From Oscheius tipulae (Eukaryota; Nematoda; Chromadorea; Rhabditida; Rhabditidae), in assembly GCA_037178975.1 (NCBI GenBank), contig JASJZH010000006.1:7378001-7442000 (forward strand): DNA of 64,000 nt, in the 5' to 3' direction. Position 1 is the stretch's first letter; the number at the start of each line of letters is the position of its first letter. The notes below the pieces were generated by a model. That model made no database searches and was not told the DNA's origin. It saw nothing but the letters and a program-made list of their open reading frames with translations. Shown one piece after another: positions 32,459-44,500 of this stretch. The position numbers were made by a program, and so were the translations under genes.

Positions 32459-34746
32459 ACTGTTTCGGAAAACGGTCCCTCTGTCTGTTGCCACTTTCCT
32501 CGGTCTGGAACACTTGTTTGACATGTTCTGTCCTGTTCTACTTTCATTTGCCCTATGTCGGTTTCTTTTTTTCACCCGCTGGGCATTGTCGCGAAGACGC
32601 CCGCCGTGCCAAGTTGCAAGTTTTGTGGCACAGTTTACACAAATAGTAGAAAGATTGCCGACGGCAGCCACAACCGGCGTGACCTCTGTTGATTCATCAA
32701 TCAGTCGCCTATTTGTCGCTGGCTTTTTGCGCACAGCGTTGCGCTTCGTGGACCGGACGGCAGCAAACAAGGGGAGAGTAGAGATGAGCGTGTGAAAACA
32801 TCTGTGTCTACGAGACGTAAACTCGTCGAAGAACATGATCTGGGAGGTCGTGACATATGTATACAGCATAAAAACACAATAGGAAGGACAAACTTTGAAT
32901 GAGCAACAGCTAAGCGGAGAGAAATCGAGAGTCAGGTCGATGATCAACACCATGGATCTCTGGGAACTTGTGTATACTACGACTTTAGATTATCGTTGCA
33001 GAAAACGTTTTGCACTGATCGGGGATCGAGGCAGTAATCCGAGTACTGGTATTTGTTAGCACAGCTGATTAACTTTTTGGTACCAAGACTGTGCAGCTGG
33101 AAACGGCTTGAAACAGTGATATACTAGCTTTTGAAGAAAGTTGTCCGTGGAAGCCAGTGCGAACAAAACCTTTCAAAGGCTGATCAAGTTCATTTTGCTA
33201 GAATTTCAGTACTTTCAAACAGTAACTTTTCTAGCAGTGGTATCCAACGTTTAATGGAGAGTTATATACGGACTGCCAGTTCGTAAGGACTTCGTACATA
33301 TGGTGCCTTTTTTCCGAAATTGTCGATTTCTCTTAAAGGGCCGTCGCCGTTCGCCTCAACTTTGCGAAAAACAGTACTTCATGGAGCCGAAAACGATACC
33401 ATACTTGTCCATCAGAGCAAACTCTCTACATACTCTTTTTCCAATAGAGCTCCTTGAATCGTTCTCTAGCTAGACTCTAGTTTCTTTGTCAGTCTTTACT
33501 AAGTTAGTCTAGTTTGTCATGCTTCCCCGCGCAAAAACCTTCAGAGTTTGACCGAACATCTGTAGTTCAGTCTTGAGAGGATCATAGTTCTGTCTTGTCG
33601 GTTCGGAGTGTCATCTCTATTTGTTGCCGAGGGAGAACAGGGCGGTAATCTAGTCAATGGAGTTCTTACATTCCTGCGGAAAGTAAAGACTAAATCGGCT
33701 TTTTGTAAAGCTTGTTTTAAACAGACGATTACTGGGCCACAATAGGGGCGCGACCGGCTGCCGCTATTCCCGAGGAGAGAAAGTGTTACAGAGTTACACA
33801 AATCAAAAGTCCGTTATCTTTTAGCTGATGACCTCTGGAACCGGTTTCAACTAGTATTGTTCAGGATTTTACGCTGGCTCAAGCTTTTCACACTTTTCAG
33901 CTTGTTAACGGTCAGGATAAGAGCGAGGAAAACTACAGTGAGGGCTGGAGAGCCATAGACAATATTTACTTGTGTACAAGACGGACAACAAGAGCCCTTT
34001 TCTGATCTGAATACAATATATGCCCATGACAAATGGGAAGAGAAGATGCAGCAGATCGCTCGTTCGTTTTCTTCCATCTTGCGCGCTGAAATCTTAATGA
34101 CACTCTGTCAACAGTTTGGGGTTAACTGCCAACAAAAAGATATTGGATAAATATCAGTCTTAAGAGTGTCGCGTCTATAATTACACTCCTGTTAGGACTG
34201 TGCAAAGGATATTCCAACAGTATGCAACAAAGAAGTTAGTCTGCTGATACTAAACAGTCAATAAATTGAAAGTACACTACGAGGAAGAAAATATTTGTGA
34301 CTTCTATTGTGAAAGGTGTGAAAAGAGAGTGTCAAGTGATCAGGAATGTTGCCACACACACACACACTTCACTCGTCACTATTTTGTCCCTCTTCACGGA
34401 ATTCGAGAAAACAAAGTTCCGCCCGAAGTTGACACTGCCATGTAGTGGCGTGTTACTTCAAACACAAGAGGCCAGGAAAAGCTCTAAGTGAGCGGGACAC
34501 TGCGGGGGTTTGCAGATCTTCTGTACTTCAGTAAACCGTATTTGCGGAACTTGCTCTGTACAGTAGCCGAGAGAGGCGGTATGATACCTCTTTCACCGAG
34601 AGTCAAATTGAACGCATGTTTGTTCAACTTCGTCTTCAGTAGGCGTGTCTCTGTGTCTCCACAATGCTCGTACTCTTTCCTGTTTCTGTGCGCGGTAGGG
34701 GCGCGAGTATATAACATGAAAGTTTGGGTCGAGATGCAGACTCCCG
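32459..34746. other. Spacer between tetraspan cluster and GPX gene
   Basis: A 180-residue minus-strand frame at 32411-32953 overlaps the last exon of tetraspan gene G and has no recognisable domain. A 76-residue minus frame at 33847-34077 contains one hydrophobic stretch (ALTVVFLALILTV) but nothing else supports it. A short CA microsatellite lies near 34356-34367. No RNA gene seen. Confidence 0.35.
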
Positions 34747-35805
34747 ATGCTCTCTCAAGTTGTTCTTGCCATCGCCTACGGCATAGCCTTGGCCCAACCT
34801 GGTGAGTTCTTTGAACCAAATGATCCCTCCACATTTCTTTTTTTTCCAAAACTTTCATCTTTAGGGCCCAAGATGATAGACGAAACCACACGGTGGAGTC
34901 AATGTCATCCTGTCAACCAGTCCCTCTATGACTTCCAGGCAAACTTTCATTATATTTATTCCAGTTTTCAATATTTTAGATGGAGACTCTCCAAGGCCAG
35001 TTCACTGATCTTTCACAGTACAAGGGACAAGTCTTGCTGGTCATCAATGTGGCCACGTTCTGTGGTAAGCCATTCTTTCATTTTTCCATCAATGGACACT
35101 ACGCTTGTCTCGGGAACCAGTTACTCGAGAATTGACTTCACGATGGCACTCTTGTGTTGCTATAAAGAGACAGAAACAACACGTCATATGACCCAGCAAG
35201 GCAGTATAAATTGTTTACAGCCTACACCCAACAATACACGGACTTCAACCCTATGATTGAGCAGAACATGAACGGCGGATTCACTGTCGTCGCCTTCCCT
35301 TGCAATCAATTCTACCTTCAGGTAAGAGCTGCAATTTTCGGCCTCTAACAATGAATGTAGGAACCCGCAGAAAACCACGAACTGCTCAATGGTGTCATGT
35401 ACGTGAGACCTGGAAATGGCTGGAAGCCGCACCAGAACCTCCACATTTACGGAAAAATCGACGTCAATGGAGACAATCAGCATCCACTTTACGAGTTCCT
35501 CAAGGTTGGTTATTGTCAAGACCTTGTCGAGCCTCTTTCACCTCAATTGTTGGAACTAGTTTTCTAAAAGTGGACAGCCATATTCAAGGTTTTTGCAGGA
35601 ATCATGCCCTCAGACAGTCGAGAAGCTTGGCAAACGTGAGGAGCTGATGTACAACCCCATCAAGACCAGCGATATCACATGGAACTTCGAGAAGTTCCTC
35701 ATTGACCGCAAAGGACGCCCACGATTCCGTTTCCACCCTACCGCCTGGAGCCACGGAGACGTTGTTCAGCCTTTCATCACCCAGCTCATGAACGAGTCTG
35801 CTTAA
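34747..35805 (+). CDS. gpx: Secreted glutathione peroxidase, Cys-type
   Basis: Reduces hydroperoxides with glutathione or thioredoxin, here outside the cell. Exons 34747-34801, 34865-34938, 34980-35064, 35221-35321, 35361-35504, 35599-35805 close in phase to 221 residues. Signal peptide [22 protein letters not shown] opens the fold; the active site is NVATFC71AYTQQY, so Cys replaces selenocysteine, as in several nematode GPX proteins. Gln101 (FPCNQF) and Trp181-Asn182 (TWNF) complete the catalytic tetrad. Intron 2 uses a GC donor (TTCCAG|GCAAAC), the only non-GT donor found in the window. The ATG at 34717 is upstream in another frame; 34747 is preferred because it leads straight into the signal peptide. 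Confidence 0.92.
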
Positions 35806-35915
35806 GAAGAAATCCCACTTTTCTTCTATCTGTACACATAGAACAAACGCCTTAAGGTTTTGCTCTCTCGTGCATTAGCCCATCACCAAAACCACCGTTC
35901 CAGATTTACGCGTTC

Positions 35916-36614
35916 GGGTTGTACTTTTTCCTAGTCTCTACATAGTATCCTCTAGTGCTGTAACTACTGTTTATTTCCTATAAATATAATCAATATACTA
36001 ATAACTTTTTCTTATATGCCAGTTTTGATCCGGCAGGTGTCGTCTCAAATGGATCGGGCGCGCCACAGAGCACCCAAAGTTCAAAGTCGCGTTTCTAAAA
36101 AAAAAACCTAAGTCTTTCTTGTTCTATACAGAGTTTTATAGCCCAGATTAGGCTCTTTTCGAGCTCACCGTTCCATTTGTCGAAATCAAATTGATAAGAG
36201 CTGTGGAAGTACCGGAAGTTGGCAAAAAATCGCAAAGATCATCTTTTTGGAGCACTCGCAGCCCAGCGATAAAAAAGTTCTGAGAAATCGGGCATCGGCT
36301 GAGAACACAGTTTATCAAGGGCTACAAAACTGCGCTTACGGTTTTTCAGTAATCAGAAATATAGTTACTTTTTTGAAACAACTCTCCAGCTCAAGTGGGA
36401 CAAAAGTTATGGGTCGAAAGGCCTGCTAGAAGAAAAACAGCGATCACGTGCTTGTGGCTAACAGTATGGGCAAGATTCACCCATTGTAGGCACCTGCCGG
36501 ATCAAAACTGGCATATAAGAAAAAGTTATTAGTATATTGATTATATTTATAGGAAATAAACAGTAGTTACAGCACTAGAGGATACTATGTAGAGACTAGG
36601 AAAAAGTACAACCC
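35916..36614. repeat. Perfect 124-bp inverted repeat around a 451-base core
   Basis: Bases 35916-36039 and 36491-36614 are exact reverse complements over all 124 positions checked by eye. The left arm begins about 110 bases after the GPX stop. The 451-base core has no long frame. No target-site duplication is visible: the left flank is ACGCGTTC and the right AGGAGCAC. It is either a young palindromic element, an inverted duplication of the GPX 3' flank, or an assembly/read fold-back artefact. Confidence 0.85.
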
Positions 36615-37891
36615 AGGAGCACCAGACAAATGTCGAGATGTCGCTTCGTCTATCCTTCGTTGGTAGAGAGCCGCGCTTTAGGACCCCGGAAAACAGTAAT
36701 TTGAGATTCTTATAGGGACGGATGAGTATGCAGCTACAGTGTTCCACATAATTATAAACGCACCAAATTTTTTTCGCTTCGGTGTGTCAAAAACTGACTT
36801 CGTGGTTTTGACCAAAAATGAAAAAGATGCCAAATGTGATTACATTTTCAAATACAGGAGAAAATTGGAAGAATTCCTTACGAAAAAAGTGTTTATTCCT
36901 TTTTACCAAAAAGTCACTTTGGCCAATCCACAGAATTATAAACGCAAATAGGAAAAGAGCAGGTTTACTTCCAAAAAACCTATTAATTGAGGGTGAATTT
37001 GAATTTAATTTACCTTCGAGAAAAGACATTCCTAACGAAAAACTACAAGTTCAGATGCACGGCCGAACTTTTTCAAGAGACGTGAGTCTTTGCAAGGCTA
37101 TCAAAAGGTTCTTATGAAAAACCTTTCAAAATTCTCAATTAGGATCGAAAAGGGATTTCTTCAAGCGAACCACCCTGATGACCAAGAGATGCAAGAAGAA
37201 GCTTGAAAATCCTTTTACTCTTTTAAGTCATTCTACGGTATTCTCGGGGCAATTGGAGAAGAACTGAAATTGATGATCCGACGACAATGTCCCCGTTCAT
37301 CTTCCGGCTAACGAGCCCTTGGAATAGTGCGACGTTTAGTGATGCGGTCAACGTGAAAAAGTGCTTCTGAATGTTCGAATTAAACTTGACAAGGACGCTC
37401 CTCTGATTCTAAAACCACGGATGGAAAATCTTGAATGTCTTACCTTTGGCAGTGTGGGAGCAACTGGATACAAGAGTGTCCACTTGTGGAACCGCTGGTA
37501 AGTATTTCCATCTATATATGTTACTATATGTCTCTCAGCTACATCAGCAGTCTTTGGTAGTTTGCGCTACTGCTCCTTTTTCAATGCCAATTTGCTTTCT
37601 GATTAGGTAAACCCGAATCTTTTATGTTATTATATCTCGAAACGTTTTCAATCTTTCCTGCCAGTCTGTCCAAAACTTGAAAATCTGAAACTGACATGTC
37701 CTTGACACGGCTTATCTTGTTTTTAACCGGCAGAGTACGCCACAGACATCTGGTTCCAAATGTACGAATAATGAAAGTTTTCTTACAGAAGCCCAAGAAG
37801 GTTTCTCCTTTTTGTTTTCGGCTTTTATGTGTATTTTGTGGGCTCGTCATATTTTTAAGGAGTGTTCAGTTTGAGTTTCGAATAAAATGTT
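36615..37891. other. Spacer with possible transposon debris
   Basis: A short direct repeat, CA(T/G)AATTATAAACGCA, occurs at about 36745 and 36930 and resembles transposon end sequences. The plus frame 36818-37117 (99 residues, rich in Lys and Asn) has no domain. No gene called. Confidence 0.3.
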
Positions 37892-37892
37892 A

Positions 37893-38288
37893 TATTTTGC
37901 TAAAAACTATAGAGTTTTGAAGTAAAACATTTATTAATACTCATAATATGGACAAACATTGCTATCTTTGTTGGCAACGACGACTACTCAGCATTCAAAT
38001 CCGCGCCAAAAATTTGGCGCGAAAACGGTGACCGCGGCGCGTAACTTCCGCGCTTGGGAGCCTGGAACCTGGGCTTCCGATCCTGACTGCAACGTTTCGA
38101 GCTGGGGCGCGACGAATCACTTCTCGATGTCTTCGTTGACGATCTAAAAACTCTTCAGTTGAAATAGGATTTTTACTCCCACGTTTTTCCCGTCCGAAAG
38201 CTAAGGGATGGGTAGGGAGGGTCATGTTTGTCCATATTATGAGTAATAATAAATATTTTACTTCAAAACTCTAGTTTTTAGCAAAATA
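37893..38288. mobile_element. MITE-like element with about 65-bp terminal inverted repeats
   Basis: The left end, TTTTGCTAAAAACTATAGAG..., at 37895-37958 is repeated inverted at 38225-38286 with about 90% identity and a 2-base indel. Both ends are flanked by TA, consistent with a Tc1/mariner-type TA target duplication. The roughly 265-base interior has no gene but carries GC-rich blocks and a perfect E2F-type string. Confidence 0.72.
38002..38024 (+). promoter_or_regulatory. E2F-like palindrome inside the MITE
   Basis: CGCGCCAAAAATTTGGCGCG is a 9-bp palindrome with a 2-base centre. Its right half with the next bases reads TTTGGCGCGAAA (38013-38024), a full match to the E2F consensus TTTSSCGC extended on both sides. 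Whether any factor binds here is unknown. Confidence 0.5.
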
Positions 38289-38610
38289 CACCACCGAGAA
38301 TCTCGTGTTCAACTTCCTCACGGAATTGTCCATTCCTTAGTCTGCAAAGAACATCTTCGATGCAAAAAAATGGAGAAAAAGGAATAAAAAGTAGAAAGAA
38401 AAAAGGAAGAAAAGTCGAGGTCGTTGGAGCTCAACAGAGAAACTGAGGAGAGACCGCCGCTATAGACATTTCATCAATGTAGAATAAAAGTAATTGGAAA
38501 GTAATTTATTGACAGCTATAGACATTTCACCAGTTTGAAGAAACTTAGTTTCATTTGTGGACACCCATAAAGGAAGGCAAGACGTATGGTAGGCAGCGTA
38601 GAGAGGACAA

Positions 38611-40253
38611 TCAGACGCGCATGCTCTGGTTCAACACGGCCATAGTGGCCGCACCGAGAGCAATGAAAATGAGCTGCTTGAATGACTGTCGACTATCTCT
38701 TTCCTCATTCAACTCGGGAAGAATCTGGCACAGAGCGATGTTAATAAAACCTCCAGCAGTGAAAGGAAGGATCCAGCTCGCACCGGTGAAATCTCCACTG
38801 TGCATGAAAAGAGCTGCACAAGCACCCAGAACTCCGCCGGAAGCGGTGACCAGCTAAAGAAAACATGTTTAAAACCAAGCTGTAGTGATCTTTACCTGTG
38901 CCTTGATGGCGTCAGCTCTATCGAAATCGGCCCGAAGCAGAATGGCGAAGTCACTAACTTCGTGAGGAATCTCGTGGAAAAGGATAGCAATGGTGGTAAG
39001 AATTCCGCACTGAAAGAAGATTTTGAGAAAACAAATATTGAGTTCTTACCTGTGTGGAAACTAAAAAGCTTGCTCCAACTGCCAAGCCATGCGTAAAGTT
39101 GTCGATGATGTTAGCAGCCAAGTTCATGATAGCACAAAGCTAAAACTTCTCGTGCACAACGGTAATTTTCATTCTTACTTTATGTTGGCTCTCCTCTGTA
39201 GATGCACACAGCTTCTCGACAAAGAAACAAATCAACAGTCCGGCTAATATCCACAATCCAATGTGTAACATGTTGGCTGAAGGATAAAGGATGAAAAAAG
39301 AAGGATTTATCCTCACCGTTGTAGGAGCACCACGTTTCCGGGAGAAGGTGTAGAAATACATCTCCTAACAGACTTCCAACGGCAAAAGACAGCATCAAGT
39401 TGAGCTTCTGCTTGCCTTCTGAAAGATTGTTCTGCTAGAATATTGAAAATTGTCTGTTAGAAAGACAGACTACAAAAAAAAGTGCAACTTGAAACTGTTT
39501 GGTTTTGCTCTGACTCGACCTGACTGCATTAATCTGCGACAACACTTGATAGAAAGTCCACAGATACTTTGTCAAGTGTTAACCGGGTTTTTTTTGACGT
39601 AGATGGACACCTTTAGTCAATTTAAAAAAAAAAATGATGTCTTGTTTTCAGTAGATTTGGTTGTCAAAGAAAAGTTTTAGAGTTTTTGCGGCAGTATTTC
39701 TGTTATTCGTATCCTTCTACTAGGCGGAAAAGCAGAAAACAAAAACCTAGCAGAAAATGTACTTTTAGTATGAAGATACTCCGTCGTGTTGGGCGGTAGA
39801 AGCAAGGCCGGAACGACTCCACATCCGATTACAGACATACATCCTAGCATTGCCCAGAGCCATGTTGTCCAGGTAACTGTTGGCTTCTCAGTGCTCTCCA
39901 AAATCTTGGCAATCTCCTCCTTTTCTCTCCTGACCTCGTTTTCATAACTGCAAACAAAACACAGTGAATACCGAGCCGTAATCCACTCACTGTACACTGT
40001 TAGTCTTCAGAGGAGCGATAAACTTTCTTCCATCCGGGTCAACGAGAGCGTCAGGAGTCTCGACCTCATTTTCCAACAGCTGATCAGCTATGAGACTACG
40101 TGCCAAATGGCCGCTAAGGTCCGGGGCTGCGGCAGGATGGTTATTGCCTAAAATCGATAATAGGATCAAGAACTGGGCCAGGATACCTAGGTGGAGAAAA
40201 TCCTGGCCGAATGCAGCTGGGGCTGCTGTCAGAAGCAGAAGAAGCAACCTCAT
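38611..40253 (-). CDS. ZIP13-like zinc transporter (SLC39A13/A7 group)
   Basis: Moves zinc, and perhaps iron, toward the cytosol from secretory-pathway compartments. Eight minus-strand exons close in phase to 351 residues: 40253-40187, 40147-39991, 39947-39763, 39418-39317, 39276-39179, 39139-39050, 39009-38896, 38853-38611. Signal peptide RLLLLLLTAAPAAFGQ. Metal-site helices: TM2 LSFAVGSLLGDVFLHLLPE, TM4 NIIDNFTHGLAVGASF (the DNFTHG form typical of ZIP13 rather than HNFTDG of ZIP7), TM5 ILFHEIPHEVSDFA. Near the end is WILPFTAGGFINIALCQILPEL. No long His-rich loops are present, which also favours ZIP13. The last helix ends NQSMRV. Confidence 0.92.
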
Positions 40254-41290
40254 GCACACTTTTCTGGTCTCTGAAAGTATGTTTTGAACGAAAATTAAGC
40301 AATATTGAGAAGATATCAAAGATGGGTGGGTTTGGCTGATTAGAAAAGAATGTTCTGGAAATTCCTCAAGAAGAAGACAAAGCGTGGATGTGGAACCAGT
40401 TGCAAGGACGGAGTGTAATGCGTCACGGCCGCTAGCTGGCGGCATCAGCCAGCTGCGCCCTTACTTGACAGGCAAGAAGTCGAGGCTAGAGCGGTTGGCA
40501 TTTACACCTGACTGACCCTTTCAACACGAAACATTCAAAAGACTACAAATTTGAAATTCTGTGAAGAGAGTCTAATTGGTAGAGATTCGAAAACTGGCGA
40601 GCTGACGTTCCAAGTAACTGGCCGTTCTTTTTAAGTTTTTTTCATAAATAATTACGATCTTTTAATGGGGAACACGTTTGAGACGAGGCTGGGACGCGCA
40701 GCACGCGATGTGGCCCTTAGGAGGTCGCCGCATTAGGAGATAGATCCCGCTCGTTGCCCTGTTGCTACAATGCAACAGGACAACAAATTAAACTTGCTGT
40801 TCTAGTTAGATCAGTGGAAGAGACATAAACTGAGGACCAGAACTGTTTACACCAATTGCCTATTGATTTAAACAAAAGGAGAAGCGCGTGGGGGTCCGGT
40901 CTAGAAGCTGGCGATGTGGACAAACTGATTCAGAGACAATTAGCCGCTCTATTATCTATTCTTTTGTTAGCACAGCTGAAACGGAAAGGCCAGAAGCCTC
41001 GAAACCATATGTTATAATTTTTCTCATTGTTTTACAAGCTGCCTCGAGAGATGTGAAAGCGTAAATAAGCCTAAATCGATGCTTCTCAAGGTGTGGAGGA
41101 GATGAAAGACTAATTCGCCACGATTTTTGATTATGCGCATGATCGCCCTTTCTGAACAGAAAAAGCAAGACCGACAGTACACCAAAACATTCTCTTTTAC
41201 TGCCGCGAAGGGTGAGAAACTAGCCTCCTCTCACGCGACAAGATCACTCTCACCAGGCAAATTAGAAAACCATGAAGGGATAGAGAAAGT

Positions 41291-41355
41291 TTTAAACATG
41301 GAGAATCATTAAATTAAACATGGAGAATCATTAAAGTTTTAAACATGGAGAATCA
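41291..41355. repeat. Short tandem repeat, AAACATGGAGAATCATTA x3
   Basis: Three copies of (T)AAACATGGAGAATCA(TTAAA) at about 41293, 41317 and 41341, period 22-26 bases. Confidence 0.7.
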
Positions 41356-41392
41356 AAATATTATCCGCAACCAGCGTTACGGATAATATTTT
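41355..41392. repeat. Hairpin, perfect 13-bp stem
   Basis: AAAATATTATCCG and CGGATAATATTTT flank a 12-base loop. It abuts the short tandem repeat. It could be a small foldback or a remnant of an element. Confidence 0.6.
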
Positions 41393-41598
41393 CCTATTTC
41401 AGGTTATAGCTGTTATGATGTTAAGAGATATATTGTATTTAGACTGAAAACAATGGTTGGTTGCAATAGAACATCAATAAAATAAGCCTTTCACACGTCA
41501 ACAGACTGTCAATTCAGTTCCTTTATGTTGTCACATGTTCAATATATACTAAAACACCAGTACTCAGAATACTTATGTAAGTAGAGGTACAGTTGTCC

Positions 41599-44500
41599 TT
41601 AATTGCTGTTCCTGGATGGGCTTCTTGGAACAGAGCCGCCACACTCCACGTCGCGGGAATGCTCCTTATCGTTCCAGTCCGAATCGTACCGATCAGGAGA
41701 GTTCACGCCTTCACTGCTATTGGACATCCATTCACCTGATGAATCCAAAGAACTGTAGGGCATAATCTGAATAACAACATTGTAAAATGCTCAATCAACC
41801 AAAGTCTTTCATTTTAGCGCTTTGTAAGTGCATTTTTGGTGAATGTTATCCGTTTTGGTCTAACTTACACTGTAGATAAGGGTAGATTCACAAATCTGCT
41901 AATAGTTACGTTTTAATAACAACGAACTTACCTTATGATGAGCAGTGGAGATCTCCAACGGGGTCAAAGAAGAAATTAGATGATTCTTTCTGTGGAGCTG
42001 CAAACCGATTATATATTGTTTATGAACTCATCTACCGATACAATATGGCTGATGTTCTTCAACAATTTGGCTGTGTCCTTGTCTTGAGACTTAGTGAAGT
42101 GTCCCAACTCGTGATAGACCTCATCAATATCTTCCAAATCACTGAGCTTGTTGATGAAGTCAGCAATGTTTCGATGCTAAGAATTGTATTGCTGTGAAAA
42201 CAGAGTTTCTTACATTAATAATCCTCTCCTTCAGAGTGTCAATGATGTTGGTTTGAGCCTTAAATTGGGACTCCAACTGCTCATTGTATAGTTTGAGCTG
42301 AATCAGATCCTCTTGCAAAATGTCGCTCAGCTTGGTGTCTTCTTCGCTCTTCTTGGCGCTTTCGAGGACCATCTGAATATGATTTGTACCGATGAAACAA
42401 AACCGTGCGTTGATATCATTGTGTCAGTCAGCCTGTTCCCGAGATCTATGTTATACGATTTTAAAAACAAAAATTGTTCAAACTGCTGGTTTGACATCCT
42501 CTAGAAAATAGCTTCATGTACTCACTTCAAGCCTGTGGATCTTATCCAAGGCAACGTTGAGCCTGTAGCGAGCCTCCTCGTATCTCCTCTCCAATTCTGT
42601 CCTAATCGAGGGTCTCTGCTCCTCCTTGAACTTTTCGTACTCATAAATTAGATTGTTGTGTTTGGCAACAAGCTGAAAACTTGTTGTTGCCTGACCTCAC
42701 ACTCACGAACCTCTTTTTTTTCCTTGGTCAATGTCTCCACAGCTAATTTTGCGCTTTCGAGCTCGGCTTTTGTTTCAGCCAGCTCCTTGTCCTTAGCATT
42801 GTTGTTCTCATGTTCAGTTTGAGCAGACTGGACCAATTCCTGTAAGTGTCTGAAACAGATACTCTCAGTTAAAACATGATGTTCACTTACTTGTTCAACC
42901 CCTCCACCAGCTTCTTTTCCTTTTCAAGCTCGGAATCTTTGGTAGTTAGCTGTGACCTCATCTTGGCAAGCTCTTTAGACAGGGTCTTCATTTCATTGTT
43001 GAGCTGAAATGAGAGTTCGTTTTTTTCACCATTCACGTGACTAACAGATTCTCTGATATTGTCCATTTCTGTTAGTTTCTTTCTCAATTCCTCCACTTCG
43101 ATCTGGAGCTCCTTCTTCTTTTTTTGTTTGGAATAAGAATCCTCGACCTGAGCTTGAAGCTGCTTGATCTTAGACTCGTACTCGGCACTCTTTGTTTGCT
43201 CAGAGGCTGAAGAAGTTGTTACTTTCTAAGATTCTGTTATGTAAGGAAAGAGAACTCGAGTGCCTCTTCGAGGCTCTCAATGTAGCCACAGGTTTGTCCG
43301 ACGACTTCCCGCTGGGCAAGACGGAGGTTGGGAGATCGGGTCAACTCGGCAATGTTCTTCTTGAGAGAAGACACTTCTTCGCTGTTCTGGAGGGATCGAG
43401 TCCTTTGACTTAAAGAAGAATTCATACCAAGTGTACTTTGTTGATGACCACCTCAATATGAGCGTCTTCGCAGCAAACATCAGCGGTATCCAGAGACTGA
43501 TTAATCTTGTTTGAAAAGGCGGAAAGTTCCTTAAATTCTTTTTCAGAGCTACCTTAACTCATTTCTACCTCGCCCCGGCTTTCCTCCATCTCGAGTACCT
43601 GGAATTCCAGCAATTCATTTTTATCCTTGGAGGTGACAATCTCGTGTCGCATCTCTTCGATTTTCTGCTCCAGTTCTCGTATTTTCTCCTGTTGCGAGTG
43701 GATAAGCGCTCGTAGCTGAGCAGACTGAGCAATCTATAAATTGTCACTCCGAGTTTATTGTCATTACGTGTTTTGCCCAACCATTTCTTGATCTCTATCA
43801 ATAATCAGCTGTTGCTGCTCGATTGTAGTGTGGGCACAGGCCAGCTGATCCCTCAAAAGAGCCTCCTCACAAAGACCCGTGGGTGTAAACTTCAGCTCCT
43901 CAAAACAAATGGCTTATGGGTTATAAGACTGCAATACTCACATTCAAAGCACGTTGCAACTCGACGTTTTCGCGATAGAGCGCCTGATAATTGGTTTCGA
44001 TGTCCTTGTTCAGAGACTGGAAATATAGTTATCAGTCAAAATGTAACTGATTGTGATCAATCGAGCGTTTGGGCGATCACCACGCTTCGCTGATCTTGCG
44101 CCATAAATGACCCAATTTGAATATGAAATCGACAAAGTATAGTGAAAGAAATAGAGTTCAACAGTTTAGGTGACTGTGAGCGCGTCTAACAAGGTCATCT
44201 AGCCATTCGTAGAACCCTTCAATCTAGATTAATTCGCCCGCGAAACAAAGCGGTACACCCTCCTTTCCGTAGGGCCCCCGCATTACGGTTTTGTACGAAC
44301 CTCTTCGAAGTCTTCATTAATCGTGTCCAAATTAACCGAGCTTTCTGTGGAACAGTCGCTTCCCACTGTGCTGGAAAAAGGATAATTGGACTAGTTTGCA
44401 ACTAAAACCTCTTTCCATCATCGTCGTCTCTTCGGAAACAGCGGCGGAGACGTTTGAATTTCTGGACTAGGAGATCATACCGTCGGTCTTTTTCCTAAAA

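Larger units (their letters stand above)
40254..41598. other. Spacer with small tandem and inverted repeats
   Basis: No gene found. Three copies of a 20-odd-base unit and a hairpin are annotated separately. Frames are short on both strands. Confidence 0.35.

Noticed and set aside
32411-32953. 180-residue minus-strand frame
   Set aside because: Overlaps the last exon of tetraspan gene G on the other strand; composition looks random and no motif or exon neighbours were found.
34484-34891. 135-residue minus-strand frame overlapping GPX exon 1
   Set aside because: No domain, no splice context, and it lies opposite a well-supported secreted protein start.
36818-37117. 99-residue Lys/Asn-rich frame
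   Set aside because: AT-rich low-complexity composition; lies between direct repeats of transposon-like sequence and overlaps a similar frame on the other strand.
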